Source: Antedon mediterranea (lineage: Eukaryota > Echinodermata > Crinoidea > Comatulida > Antedonidae). From it: DNA of 60,000 nt. This document shows, piece by piece, positions 12,562 to 23,594 of the stretch. Where the stretch lies: the NCBI RefSeq assembly GCF_964355755.1, contig NC_092677.1, positions 11,060,601 to 11,120,600 of the forward strand. Reading direction: 5' to 3'. The translations under genes were made by a program, and so were the position numbers. Position 1 is the stretch's first letter. Every line of letters starts with the position of its first letter. The notes below the pieces were generated by a model, which did not search any database, was not told where the DNA came from, and saw only the letters and a program-made list of their open reading frames with translations.

Positions 12562-13267
12562 ATGAAGAAATATTGGAATAATTAGATCCCAGTGGATGTA
12601 TTTGGACGAATTTATTTTTGGTTCAATGGTTCTTATATTACTATCAATCAGTACATCGATAAGATTTAAATATAACTTAATATAGAAATAGATGTTGCTG
12701 CCCCAAAGCTCTGCTAACTTTTCTGACTGTTTTACTTTTCATTTTCGTCTCCATTGAGATGCAGCCACTGATACCCACATCATTGTAATTTTTTCAGTAT
12801 TTTGCCTTTGGATGTAATATAGAAATAGGTAAATATATTGGTGATGAGCGAATGATATACATTTTGTGCTATCTGTGCATTCACCAGGATGAGAATAGGA
12901 GAATACTTGCTGACTTGTTGATACACACGAAAGCGCACCGCCAGGTGATGATACGCCTCTACATGTCGACACGAGATGTACGAGTTTACCGTGGGCTATT
13001 GATTATTTTAGGACTTGTCTTGAATTTGTTTACATAGAAAAAAGTTTGTGTGCAGGAATTGCTTGTTTTCTTTAAGTATTAGATTGGATGCAGTTAGTAC
13101 TCAGATTGGTATTTTTCCTCCTTACAATAGACAAACTTATAATAAATCTCAAATTTATAACTGCTGTAGTTTATCATTATTATTAAATTTACAGTAATAT
13201 AGTTTAGATAACTTTACTATAAACAAATTATCTTCTCACGGTATTGTGTCTTCGTTTTACGACCGTT

Positions 13268-13440
13268 CGAAAGTAGTCGACGCAACTGTTCCATTGTGGC
13301 GTCACTGGCTTCAATCAAAGCAATCTAACCGTAACAGAATGCTGAGCTCCGGAGATCAAAGGATGTATCTGTGGCTGCGACACGATCAGTTTCACGCTCC
13401 TTAACAGACATTGCGCACCGCGGAGAATATTTACATAGTA
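13268..13440 (+). promoter_or_regulatory. Candidate Wnt-responsive intronic element
   Basis: This GC-richer, high-complexity stretch contains ATCAAAG at 13314-13320 and GATCAAAGG at 13354-13362. The second is an optimal TCF/LEF site (reverse complement CCTTTGATC). Two such sites within 50 bp in an intron of a posterior Hox gene fit the known control of posterior Hox genes by Wnt. Function is inferred, not shown. Confidence 0.35.
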
Positions 13441-13819
13441 CAGTACTACTGGTATTTGTCGCAGCAAGACATAAGATCAATGAAATCAAAAGTTAGTTTA
13501 ATCTTACGTTGGGGTGTGTCATGATAATGTTCAGATCTGTTACATTTGTCAAAACATTTATTAGGAGGATAGAACTTTTCAAATTCCAAAATTTAGTCAA
13601 ATTAAAGTTTTAGGCCTACTATTTTTCATTAATTAGACTGAGATGCTAGATAGTGATATTTTTATTTTGCTATTCATGCATTTGATTCATAGATTGCATT
13701 TTAAAGAAGGTCCCTATATTATTTTTTCGTCAATTTCGGTAGTCAAAATCTAATTCATCCAAATTCAATCATAATTTTGTTTGGATTTCTTTCTTGCCTG
13801 TTGTTGTTTTCTGACTACA

Positions 13820-14060
13820 GTAGGCTAGGAGGCACCGGATCCCTGAAAAGATCAAGATTTAACCGATGCTAACTGGGGTACTTACACATTGATCCCAGTT
13901 AGCGGTGATGGTGTATCCCATACTCCGGTTTGAGTGCTAGCTTGGTGCATTTGTCTTTTTGTTCTCTTCCCTTTTGGTTTCCACTCTTTATTGTCGAGCG
14001 CATATAGGCTAGGCATCGTGTATTTGCGCTATATAAATCTATCTATCTATTATTATTTAT
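13820..14060 (+). mobile_element. SINE-like retroposon with GCGCTATATAAAT tail
   Basis: The 3' end reads TATTTGCGCTATATAAATC and runs into TATC/TATT repeats. This is a tail type common in short retroposons of marine invertebrates. Near its start, GCTAACTGGG (13868-13877) and CCCAGTTAGC (13894-13903) form a perfect 10-bp stem with a 16-base loop. The 5' boundary is a guess. Confidence 0.45.
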
Positions 14061-14481
14061 TTTAATGTCAAATTTACTTCGGCGTGGATTTGTCAATAGG
14101 CCTATAATCTGGACGATCAACTACGCAACACACCATTTAACCACGCCCATATTTTGGGTGATTTGCGGCAGGTGTTATCTTGTTATGTTGGTTCAGCTCA
14201 TTTACCTGTCAGGTAGAGCGTGCCCGCATCATTTCCATCGAAATTTATGAGCGAACTTGTTTGTAGGTTTCGGCAATTTAAAGTCTGGCCACAAATTATA
14301 TCGGTCGAAAGCCACGCATGCTCAATGAAAGGTGAAAGGTGCGTTCTAGTTTTTTACAACACTTGACACAAACTCATCTAAGGATGAACTAAAATATAAT
14401 TATAACCAATTGAACCTTGTTCTAAATGCTACTAGGTCTCTACAACTTAAGCTATGGTTTCCACCGGGACGAAATACAACT

Positions 14482-14619
14482 AAAGCTCCTTCTACACTAT
14501 CAAACTTTATGTGTCAAAAATGTGTACCAATATATGTACACGATGATATCATATCGCTACCATATTTGGGAATATCACACTTTTTTTGTCAAACTAGTTG
14601 ATGATGTAGACGATGCTTT
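14482..14619. mobile_element. MITE family 1, copy 5 (full length, diverged)
   Basis: Left end AAAGCTCCTTCTACACTATC and right end GATGATGTAGACGATGCTTT enclose the family core with ATATGTACACGATGATATCA and CATATTTGGGAATATCACAC. TA flanks both ends. A short piece of MITE family 2 core (AATCACAAGCGATGG) lies just to the right at about 14650. Confidence 0.75.
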
Positions 14620-15089
14620 AGACATAAGCGCAATGCCGGTAATTTGACTAATCACAAGCGATGGACCGTCCAAACTATTGGATCCGTTTAATATCGATTT
14701 GTCTGTTGACCAAAAAAAATAGATAAAACAGGTATAATAAAGGTTGACATTTTTGTGTAGGCCTATATACAGAAGATGAGGATGATATAACATGTTGACA
14801 CGTGACGTGAAGCGATAAATGACGTATTTATAGGCTGCAATAATTCAAGCGAAAAATCACTAATTCCCCGCGAGAGTACGAATACGATGAAATGGGGTGG
14901 TCTTTAACAAAATGCCATACCAAGTACTTAGCCTAACATTACCGTAATGAAAGCATACCGTAACACAGGTATGCCGAGTTTGACATATTAGTGACATTTT
15001 CTGACACAATCTTGTTCTTAAATGACGTATATAATGTTGTCGTTCATGAAACGTAACGTAGTAATATGTTTAGGTCAAACGATCTGCGA

Positions 15090-15650
15090 GGATGAGTTTT
15101 GCCATTTGTTTTTGTTCTTGGGCGACTCAGAAACGTAATTGTCGTTTTGTACACGAACCTTTATATTCAAGATTGTATTACAGTAATGAAATCCTGATGC
15201 GTACAACTCTTATTTATGTAATTGCAATAAATTCATCTATATATAAATTATGGTTAATTTTGACATAGGCGAGCATAATGGAAAAACTTCGGGACAAATC
15301 TCCGCCTTGGATACCTACCTTATCTATCTCAGATGTACCGCGAAACGTAGATTTGATAACATTAGTTTTCACTATTACGATATTGTTCCATATTTCTATC
15401 TTAGGAAGATATTATAAAGGGATTTGAAACAAAATTTCTGATTTCATCAGTATATTTTCAACTGTGCGCGGTAGAAGTAATTTTCGAAGCGAGCTCACCC
15501 TCTAGTATTACAAACAAACGAACCAAGAATGAATTTTGCCATTATTTGTTGTTTTATTGGGTGACTTCGACGAAACGTAAGTCGTTGTACACGAACCTTC
15601 ATATTCAAGTACGTAAAACAGTTATTAAATTGTAATAAATTCATATTTGA
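15090..15650 (+). repeat. Degenerate direct duplication (about 130 bp, twice)
   Basis: Segments near 15090-15245 and 15525-15650 share, in order, ATGA(A/G)TTTTGCCATT, a TTGGG(C/T)GACT stretch, GTACACGAACCTT, ATATTCAAG and GCAATAAATTCAT-like ends, with many differences and small gaps. This is an old local duplication. Confidence 0.55.
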
Positions 15651-17086
15651 TGTAAACTAATTTTTTTTTTTTTTAATGGAAAAGACGAGAAAAGATGAAT
15701 ATTTGACCATCCAATCAACCATCTCAAACATCCTTAACCATTTACCTATCCAGCCCAGATCCATCTCATTATCCACCATAAAACAACCAAACATAAGGCG
15801 ATTTACACGGCTTAATGTATGAATGTATTCCGCTTCATTTCAAGAACATGTAGGCCTACATCAAGAGTAGACTAATGGAATATACAGACTGTTTATTAAT
15901 AGTCAACGTCCGTGGGTCTGCAGTTATGAACCCTTAAGATATGATAACATCAATGACTAATGACTGTATGCTTAGTTCTATAAATCAATGTTCCTTACTC
16001 TAATCTAATCATTCGTTTTAAACGTCACATTGAACCAACATTCAAACACATGATTCTACTTTCACAACCTGACATTTGTCTCTGTGACAATTAATTATCT
16101 CATTTTGTCACAAGAATTTGGGGCTGCTTGAAGAAACAGAATTCAGTCAGTATACCTGTCTGTCCATCATTAATAAATCAATCTATAATCAATCAATAAC
16201 CAATCCCATTACACCATGGATTAAATCCACACCAAACTAGGTATATACTTGGATAAACCGTGTCTATAGGGCCTATTACAGGCGATACATGTGATAGGAT
16301 GTGACACCATATTGAAGAATTAGCCTATGACACAGCTGATGATAAAGCTTTACTCGTAGTGTTGTAGATTATTTTGCCGTGCTCATCTGTAAATCATCCG
16401 ATCCTATATATCTAGGCCTGTTAATTGATGTTCTCAATAATTAGAATACAGATATACGGCGCACACATCACAAATTAAAAGCATTACCCCAAGGTATCAA
16501 CACCTTACACCTTAAACAACATATTTCTTAAGTATCCCTAAACAATCGGTAGTTTAATTCTTTATGTTGTCATGTCTTCTACAAATACCTGTTGGCGTCG
16601 GTGATGTTCTTAACATAATGAACATTGCTAATTTTATTCATGAAAATGCATGATTTTAAGAATGTTTCGCAACGTGTAGATAGTGTCATATTGTTGTACT
16701 ATTCGTAACTATTACATTCGCATTAGTATCAGATACGTCAACACCGTTTTGTTTATATTCTACAACACGTACAAACCTCATTTAGTTAAGTAAACGTGTT
16801 GAACCATCTGATGGGTGACTTCACCCTGATTCGTGAAATATGTGTAGTTTATTATTCTGAATAATTCTATCTTGAATTTGGACAACCCATTTTTTTTTCA
16901 TACGTGAAAGTAGCAAGGTATTTGCCCCTGAGAACCCAAGACGAATTTATTCGCGCACGTCTAAAGATTAATGCCCATGCGTATTCATCTTATCTACTTC
17001 TACAAATTGCGCAACTAATCAGAACACAGGGATTTTGGAATCGCGTGAATATTTTCCTCGTGGAAATCAGGCTTAATGAACAATAA

Positions 17087-17258
17087 TACTCATGTGTAAA
17101 TATACCCATGTGTAAATATACCCATGTGTAAATATACCCATGTGTAAATATACCCATGTGTAAATATACCCATGTGTAAATATACCCATGTGTAAATATA
17201 CCCATGCGTAAATATACCCATGCGTAAATATACACATGCGTAAATATAGTCATGTGTG
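17087..17258 (+). repeat. 16-bp minisatellite in Hox intron 1
   Basis: About ten head-to-tail copies of CATGTGTAAATATACC, with CATGCGTAAATATACC variants at the right side. An open frame on the opposite strand (HMGIFTHGYIYTWVYL repeats) is a by-product of the repeat. Confidence 0.95.
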
Positions 17259-18422
17259 AACCTCTTATGTGCACTTTAACAAAAACGCGTAAATCCGTAT
17301 GTACAACTGACGTACATAAACTGGTCGTGCCTTTGGTTTGCAACATGGTGAGTTTTCATGCATCAGTACTTTCGCAAGCTGAACTCGACACATAACACAC
17401 GTCTGTACGATCATGATACAATACAGAATGAATGGCATCCGTGTAGCGAGCGATTACCGAATATTACTTTACCCGCCTACTATCGAATTACTGTAGCCCA
17501 CTTATGCTTTCAAGTGTACTTGAGTTTTAAATTAATAGACCAGCACGCCGGACAATGTGTAACCGTCAAACCACGATGACGTCATGCACACTTGCAGCCT
17601 GGCACGCGACACCTTTCAGTTGGCCTACCATCACGTGAGTCGAGTATATCAGTCGCGGATTCGGTATTTTCGCGTGGAGATCGTGTATAAAAAAAATAAA
17701 AATGCTCATTAATTTCTTTTCTATTTAGTAATGTTAATGTTGATTAAAAAACAATCTTATACATAAGTTTAGATGGTCCCTAGTAATTAAAACACTGAAA
17801 CTCTAATGAAAATGTCATTTTAATCAATTTCCTCACTAACTGTACTAAAAGGCAAACGTTTTGAAATGTCTACACCCACCATACACCTATTCTTGGGACA
17901 CTCCCACTAAGGGGGAATGGTCACAATGTACGGGTCCTTTTAATTGGGGTTGTTTTACTTGAGGTCATCCACATACACAAACGCATCCACGCGTTTACAC
18001 ATTGATATGTAAACGTATGGGCGCGTTGTGTAAACGTCACGTCACTTTTCGATTAGTAGCCAGATAGCCTTCGGGCAGCAGATCACCAACTTTGTGCAAA
18101 TCAGCAACTTAAATAGTTTGCCATAGCGCCCTTTATTCTGTGGACCATGACAGGATAGCACGGACTGCCACCTAACAATATCAATGATCATGATGATGGC
18201 TAATTCAATACCATTTAGTGGTTTTTTTGTACTGTTAATTGTCGTTCAAAAGGTATTTGTGTCACAAATTATCGCCTGTTTTTGTTAAACTCAACAGCAT
18301 TTGTTATAACAATTTTCCCGAGTATGGTTATGTTTCGGCGATTAATTGTTTAATCTATCTATTCATTAATATTAGAGGTTAGATTCTCATTTATCATTGT
18401 CTGCGTGTGAGGAAATGATCAG

Positions 18423-18536
18423 AGGCAGGCTCCATGCGTAAGGTCGAGCGTGGCGCGTTTAAACCGCGACGCATTCGGGTCAAGGTCGACGACGTATATC
18501 TGGCGTTCCTTGACGCTTTCCTCCACAAGAAGCCTG
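18423..18536 (+). CDS. Candidate cassette exon inside the Hox intron
   Basis: A 114-bp CpG-rich block stands out sharply from its AT-rich surroundings. It follows ATGATCAG and ends CCTG|GTATAA. If spliced there it starts and ends in phase 1, exactly as needed between Hox exon 1 (phase 1) and the exon at 19074, and it has no stop. It would add 38 residues including MRKVERGAFKPRRIRVKV and DDVYLAFLDAFLHKKP just before the homeodomain. The opposite strand is also open here (ending ATLDLTHGACL), so coding direction is not certain. A conserved enhancer or a foreign fragment is an alternative. The acceptor pyrimidine tract is only moderate. Confidence 0.3.
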
Positions 18537-19073
18537 GTATAACCATCCACTATATTATTGTTTGACCTAATAACATAGAATATTTTCAAATCGTAATAGT
18601 TTTTCATGCCATGATGAAAATAAACCAACTATGTAATTCAATCAATTAAAGTACCGGCTGCCGTTTCTGTTACTGCTTTACGCCAGTGACGTATCGCTAC
18701 TAAATGCATACTGTGCATTCAGTATGTAAAGTTGTAAAATGTAAGATTTAATGTAGACCTAAATTGAAACCATCCTGTACTGTAAACCATACAACAGATA
18801 CTTTTAAAAACGAAATGCCTTTATTGATGTTGATGGATATATAACGAAGGAACGGAAATAAATATATTAATTATTATATAATTTTTTTAACCACATAAAC
18901 GTATGAAATTATGGAAGAAACCCTATTTTCTAGTAATACTGTTGTATTAAAAAAAAAAAAAAATAAATAAATAAAAATCTCAACATTCTCACAAAAACCT
19001 GTAATAAACCAGACCTCTTTATAAATATAATAATACCAAATAATTCAAACATTATTGTTGCTTATTCTTTAAG

Positions 19074-19231
19074 GTGCGGACACGACAGAATTGGTGAGTC
19101 GAAGGCCAAAAAGACGTCCATATTCCAAGCTACAATTGCTGCATCTGGAGCGGGACTTTCAACGTTGCATGTACCCTAGCAAAGAAAGACGGGCTTGGCT
19201 TTCCCAATTCTTAAACCTTACAGAAAGACAG
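19074..19231 (+). CDS. Hox11/13-like: Posterior Hox gene, exon 2: first two thirds of the homeodomain
   Basis: The exon follows TTCTTTAAG and ends CAG|GTAATA in phase 0. It encodes residues 141-193. Homeodomain positions 1-44 begin RRPKRRPYSKLQLLHLERDF. Tyr8, Leu16, Phe20, Tyr25, Arg31 and Leu40 are at the usual places. Pro7-Tyr8-Ser9-Lys10 is the signature of Abd-B class (Hox9-13) proteins. Helices 1 and 2 are unusually divergent, with RCMYPSKERRAWLSQF at positions 22-37. The exon stops at Gln44 in the middle of the recognition region. Confidence 0.95.
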
Positions 19232-19499
19232 GTAATATTTCTTATTTTGACTTCATTATTAACTTAGCTTAACTTAACTTAACTACAGCGCGTATTTCTT
19301 TAAAATGTTTTCTTGAAATGATTTGAACCTGCAAGCTTGAGTATAATCACTATTATGACGTCATACAGTAGGCTTGACATGAATAACAATATATGCTATA
19401 ACGTAATAATATCTATTTCACTAATGGTTACCACCTAAAGCGTTTAAAATGTGTCAGATATACAATGTAAATGGTTTTTTTCGTATTTTTTTTTCGTAG

Positions 19500-19622
19500 G
19501 TGAAAATCTGGTTTCAAAACCGACGTACCAAGATGAAACGAACTATGGAACGCGAAGAGCGTGATAACGAACAAATGCGACGTGATATGGCAAACCTCGC
19601 ACTCAAGTTTTACGTGGCTTGA
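19500..19622 (+). CDS. Hox11/13-like: Posterior Hox gene, exon 3: recognition helix and C-terminus
   Basis: The exon follows TTTTTTTTTCGTAG after a 268-bp intron and starts at homeodomain position 45. Together with exon 2 it makes NLTERQVKIWFQNRRTKMKR. Trp48, Phe49, Gln50, Asn51 and Arg53 are intact, so sequence-specific DNA binding is expected. Position 54 is Thr, where most Hox proteins have Met (Val in the Hox13 group). A charged tail of 24 residues (EREERDNEQMRRDMANL then ALKFYVA) ends at TGA 19620-19622. The gene is a nuclear transcription factor with probable roles in posterior patterning. Confidence 0.95.
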   Translation: MKIWFQNRRTKMKRTMEREERDNEQMRRDMANLALKFYVA

Positions 19623-20377
19623 GAGATACATTCACAAACATTCCATGAAAGTCAGTAATGTTGTTACAGACTAAAATCTAAGAGTCTTCCAGCGAGGAAA
19701 TTTAGTTTTATATGTTTATAAGATCAGACGTATGTTTATATTTTTATGTCATGTCTGTTCCGCAAATGTGCTATGTATATAATACAATTTATAATGGCTG
19801 TAAATGAAATTCACAGCGAAAGAAGCACGACTTGAATAGCTAGAAATAGAACATCACCGAGTGATGTTAGAGCGAAAAAATTAAATTATATAGGCCTACA
19901 ATAGAACACCCATTAAGTGTCATATTAATAGAGATGTCCCCTGAATAGTGGTTGGCCGACTATTTTCCGTTATTTTCACTGGAAAGTATCGTCACCTTAA
20001 TAGGTACGTATCAATGCCAATTAACGCCCTATGTCTTCCATTCCACACGGTGGGGTTCTATATGTCCATACTGTAACAAGTATTAAATATCTCTGAACGT
20101 TTATTATGCAGATTACAGTTTTAATGCAAATTAAATGTTAAAGGTCACATGACCAATGACATCATCTTGATTTAAAAAAACATTCCTATGCATTGCGTCT
20201 TCCACAATGTATTAATGATATTTTTGATATGTTTGTTATGCTTACGATTTTTTAAATGTAATACGTGTGTAATTATGACATTCCATTGTAAAACCCTGTA
20301 CTTAAAGATTAGATTTTGTGCTGCGTTTTACGTTATTTCAAACCTCTTGATAGTTTATGCATTCCAATACAAATAAA
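19623..20377 (+). other. Hox 3' untranslated region with polyadenylation signal
   Basis: The first canonical AATAAA downstream of the stop is at 20372-20377 (TACAAATAAAGTAGG), giving a 3' UTR of about 750-770 bases. Another AATAAA cluster sits near 21475-21487. The open frames at 20188 and 20398 look accidental. Confidence 0.5.
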
Positions 20378-20679
20378 GTAGGCGGTGACCTAGGCCTATG
20401 GAACAACCAAGAGACACCCCTAGTACTATTTGGTTACCACTGTATCTATTCAATAGGGGTACGTGTACAGACAACACTCTTTACAATGATAACTTACGAA
20501 AGTCAACGTGCCATTTAGTGACACGACAGAACTCTTTATACGCGATACTACAAATTGTTTTGTACGCATGCGTCAATTTTGTAAATCTCCGTGACGTCAC
20601 ATTTTCTGATATTACACCAAATGTAAAATCAATCAATCTACATTCCTTTATGTGTTAACATTGATTGTTATTGCAATGT

Positions 20680-20860
20680 TTAGGCCTAAAGCTCTGTCTA
20701 CACTATCAAACTTTATGTGACAAAAAAATATGATGTGCCCATGTACGAACATGATGTCATACCACTACCACATTGTGCCATATCACTATCATATTTGTGC
20801 ACATCACACTTTTTTTTGTCAAACCAGTTTGATAGTGTAGACAGAGTTTTAGGCCTAAAC
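20680..20860. mobile_element. MITE family 1, copy 6 (best preserved)
   Basis: This copy has intact inverted ends. The inverted symmetry extends outward through GTTTAGGCCTAAA on both sides, giving arms of about 34 bp. The core includes ATCACTATCATATTTGTGC and TGATGTGCCC. The outer TAGGCCTA may be part of the element or a palindromic insertion target. Confidence 0.85.
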
Positions 20861-21044
20861 ATTTGAACTTGCTAGACACGTGATTTAGCTGTAATGATTT
20901 ATTCAAAATGTCTGCACCACCTGTCTTATTTGCTATTTTCGTACAAATTGTAATATATTATAGTCATGTATAAATGTTTATAACATCGTTTTAATGTTCT
21001 GGCTCACTATGTTAAAATGTATATATTAGTCTGGAAGAGCTGGT

Positions 21045-21215
21045 GACGTTGAGGAGTGGGTGGATGGAAAGGCGAAAGGGGAGGGTGGGGCTGATTGAAA
21101 GGGGAGGGATAGGTTAATTGGTGGAAGAGGAGGGATGGGTTGGTGGAAGGGGAGGGATGGGATGGTACGTGGAAGGGAGGGATCGGTAAGGGAAGGAATG
21201 AGGGAAGGGGTGTGG
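21045..21215 (+). repeat. Degenerate G-rich purine repeat
   Basis: Irregular copies of GGAAGGGGAGGGATGGG-like units on the plus strand, with several runs of three or four G close together (for example GGGGAGGGTGGGG). These could fold as G-quadruplexes in single-stranded form. Confidence 0.75.
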
Positions 21216-21530
21216 TGGTTGAGATCTCACATAATTCAACAGCTATGACATTTTAATTTGTTCGTAAGAGCTGTAAGAGTAAGGGCCATAACAAATGAGC
21301 ATATAATGTGTTTTAACAAATGACGAAATTGTTATGGATGATAAATTGATTTGTTATTAGAAATGTCATAGGCCTAAATATCTTTATTGTAATTTAACCA
21401 GCTGATTATGTGTTAACATTAATGTTTATTTTTTACTTTTGTAAATATCTGTACATACAATTTTTATAAAAATCAATAAAAAAATAAATTTATAGACATT
21501 TTATATTTGTTTATATTTTTTTAAATTTTA

Positions 21531-22065
21531 TTCTACATTGTTCAGACTCGCATTCTACATTGTTCAGACTCGCATTCTACATTGTTCAGACTCGCATTCT
21601 ACATTGTTCAGACTCGCATTCTACATTGTTCAGACTCGCATTCTACATTGTTCAGACTCGCATTCTACATTGTTCAGACTCGCATTCTACATTGTTCAGA
21701 CTCGCATTCTACATTGTTCAGACTCGCATTCTACATTGTTCAGACTCGCATTCTACATTGTTCAGACTCGCATTCTACATTGTTCAGACTCGCATTCTAC
21801 ATTGTTCAGACTCGCATTCTACATTGTTCAGACTCGCATTCTACATTGTTCAGACTCGCATTCTACATTGTTCAGACTCGCATTCTACATTGTTCAGACT
21901 CGCATTCTACATTGTTCAGACTCGCATTCTACATTGTTCAGACTCGCATTCTACATTGTTCAGACTCGCATTCTACATTGTTCAGACTCGCATTCTACAT
22001 TGTTCAGACTCGCATTCTACATTGTTCAGACTCGCATTCTACATTGTTCAGACTCGCATTCTACA
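21531..22065 (+). repeat. 22-bp minisatellite, about 24 near-identical copies
   Basis: The unit is TTCTACATTGTTCAG followed by ACTCGCA, repeated without visible change for 535 bases. Because 22 is not a multiple of three, all three plus-strand frames stay open and give the same 22-residue cycle (FRLAFYIVQTRILHCSDSHS and two more residues), so these frames are not genes. Each copy contains CATTGTTC, the complement of the SOX-type core GAACAATG. Near-perfect uniformity implies recent expansion or homogenisation. Confidence 0.97.
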
Positions 22066-22611
22066 GTTTAGGGTATTTAGGATAACACTGAAAACGCTAT
22101 GGGTCAAATGGCAAACATTCAACAATGGAACAGTCGTTCCTACAGATGATACAAATAACTAATATAAATACTCGTAAATATTGCAATATATAATATAAAA
22201 ATAAATCATTCATATATAACCGTATAGTGGGTACTATAAAATAATAATATTTCCCCTCCTGGGTAAATACACTAATTGTTGAAAAATAAAAATTGAAAAT
22301 AATCACCAATAACGTAGTCACAAAAATAACGTTGGTACATACGGGTTTATGATGAAAGTGATGGTTATGCAATATGAAAAAAGATTAAAATAATGGAAAT
22401 CAATAAAATATTTGTAATATTTGATCAACATGTGACGTAATTTACATAAATATCTTGATACCCAATGGTAAGCCTCGATTCTTTATATATTTGAATTTTC
22501 TGAAATACATATTGGAATACACCTCGTAAAACAAACAATAGGCAATGTTTGAGAGCAAACCTTTTCTGAGGACACCCATATTAACGGGCATTTAGTTGAC
22601 GGTTCCGAATT

Positions 22612-22816
22612 TATGCTTGGTTCGTAAAGTCACGTATATACGTCATATAGGTTAAATCGCTTGCGTTATGTCTACGCACTTGCCTTCCGTCTCTAGTTGG
22701 AAGCAGCTATCTTTACGATTTAACTTCATCATTTTTCTTCAATTTTTACAACAGAAATTCAAATTGAAATTCGCATAAAATATTAATAGTAGTGATCCCT
22801 TTTATTTTATACTTAG
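22612..22816 (+). repeat. Duplicated segment with MITE family 2 half-element, copy A
   Basis: It begins ATGCTTGGTTCGTAA (family 2 left end) and includes GCACTTGCCTTCCGTCTCTA. It continues through CAATTTTTACAACAGAAATT and ATTAATAGTAGTGATCCC. The same series recurs at 23957-24149 with about 90% identity by eye. Confidence 0.75.
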
Positions 22817-22929
22817 GTATCTGCAAGTGGTCTCTGTACAGGTACCAGTAAGCAGCTTAGGAGCCCTTTTTTATATTGCGATAAGATAAAAAAATTACGT
22901 TAGTTTGATTGACTGAAACTTTGATTATA

Positions 22930-23037
22930 GCCCTTAGTCTACACTATCAAACTTTATGCGATGTGCCCATATATGGACACGATGATGTCATATCACTACC
23001 ATATTTGGGCATATCACATGTTTTTGTCACATAAAGT
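22930..23037. mobile_element. MITE family 1, copy 7 (internally deleted)
   Basis: GTCTACACTATCAAACTTTATG jumps directly to CGATGTGCCCATATATGG, so the ACAAAAAAATGTGA segment is lost. The right part ends TTTTTGTCACATAAAG, which is the left-end form of the family, as in copy 2. Confidence 0.7.
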
Positions 23038-23481
23038 GTAATATGAGCGACACCGCACAAGACTTGTTGAGTATTTTCGACGTAAGTTGTTGATATACTA
23101 CTATCTTATATTTTAGGCTTTTTACGCGCTGTGAATATTAATGAGATGTAGTACAGTATAGCGATGCTAAAGACATTATGGATATTTGTCGGCACCCCAT
23201 TGCGATAGGTTTATCTGTGTGTCTTCTTACCCAGAGGAATGGGATTAACTAATTAAACTATATACCAGGCTAAGCCCCCAGATGTCAAAACACAATACTT
23301 GATATATTGAACAAAACATGCCTTTATTATCACAAGGACTACTACTAAGTTCATGATTAAGTTAACAATGACAAACCATGACGATGACAGGGCTAGATTC
23401 ACAGATAACGTGGAGATGACGGACTGTGATCGCTCGCTCACAAAGTTTGACAAAAATAACAAACCCGGGGATATATATTAA

Positions 23482-23594
23482 GACCAATTACGAGCGACAG
23501 TTGGGAATAATCTATCGCTTTTGATTGGTCAATTTGCTTGCTTTGTGGCTTAGGTACGTTCTTACGTTGCTTCCTATAGTGGGAACCAAGCTTT
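23482..23594. mobile_element. MITE family 2, copy 2 (right half)
   Basis: It contains the TGATTGGTCAATTTGCTTGC core and the right end AGTGGGAACCAAGCTTTA. The left end is replaced by degenerate sequence around 23482. Confidence 0.6.

Larger units (their letters stand above)
7060..19073 (+). other. 12-kb intron 1 of the Hox gene
   Basis: GT at 7060 and AG at 19073 bound the intron. It contains MITE copies (10180, 12380, 14482), a poly-G run (11110), a SINE-like repeat (13820-14060), a degenerate duplication (15090/15525), a 16-bp minisatellite (17087) and a CpG-rich candidate exon (18423). GC-richer, high-complexity islands at about 9110-9370 and 13240-13440 stand out from the AT-rich background and are the best places to look for enhancers. 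A 73-codon frame at 17358-17579 is of high complexity but resembles nothing I know. Confidence 0.8.

Noticed and set aside
12888-12944. Possible 57-bp exon in the Hox intron (DENRRILADLLIHTKAHRQ)
   Set aside because: It has AG and GT borders but is only open in phase 0, which does not fit the phase 1 needed between Hox exons.
17358-17579. 73-codon ATG frame in the Hox intron
   Set aside because: High complexity, but no recognised family, no splice or promoter evidence, and it lies within an intron. Kept only as a note.
21538-22162. Three overlapping plus-strand frames of 167-200 codons
   Set aside because: A 22-bp repeat without stops reads open in all three frames with the same peptide cycle.
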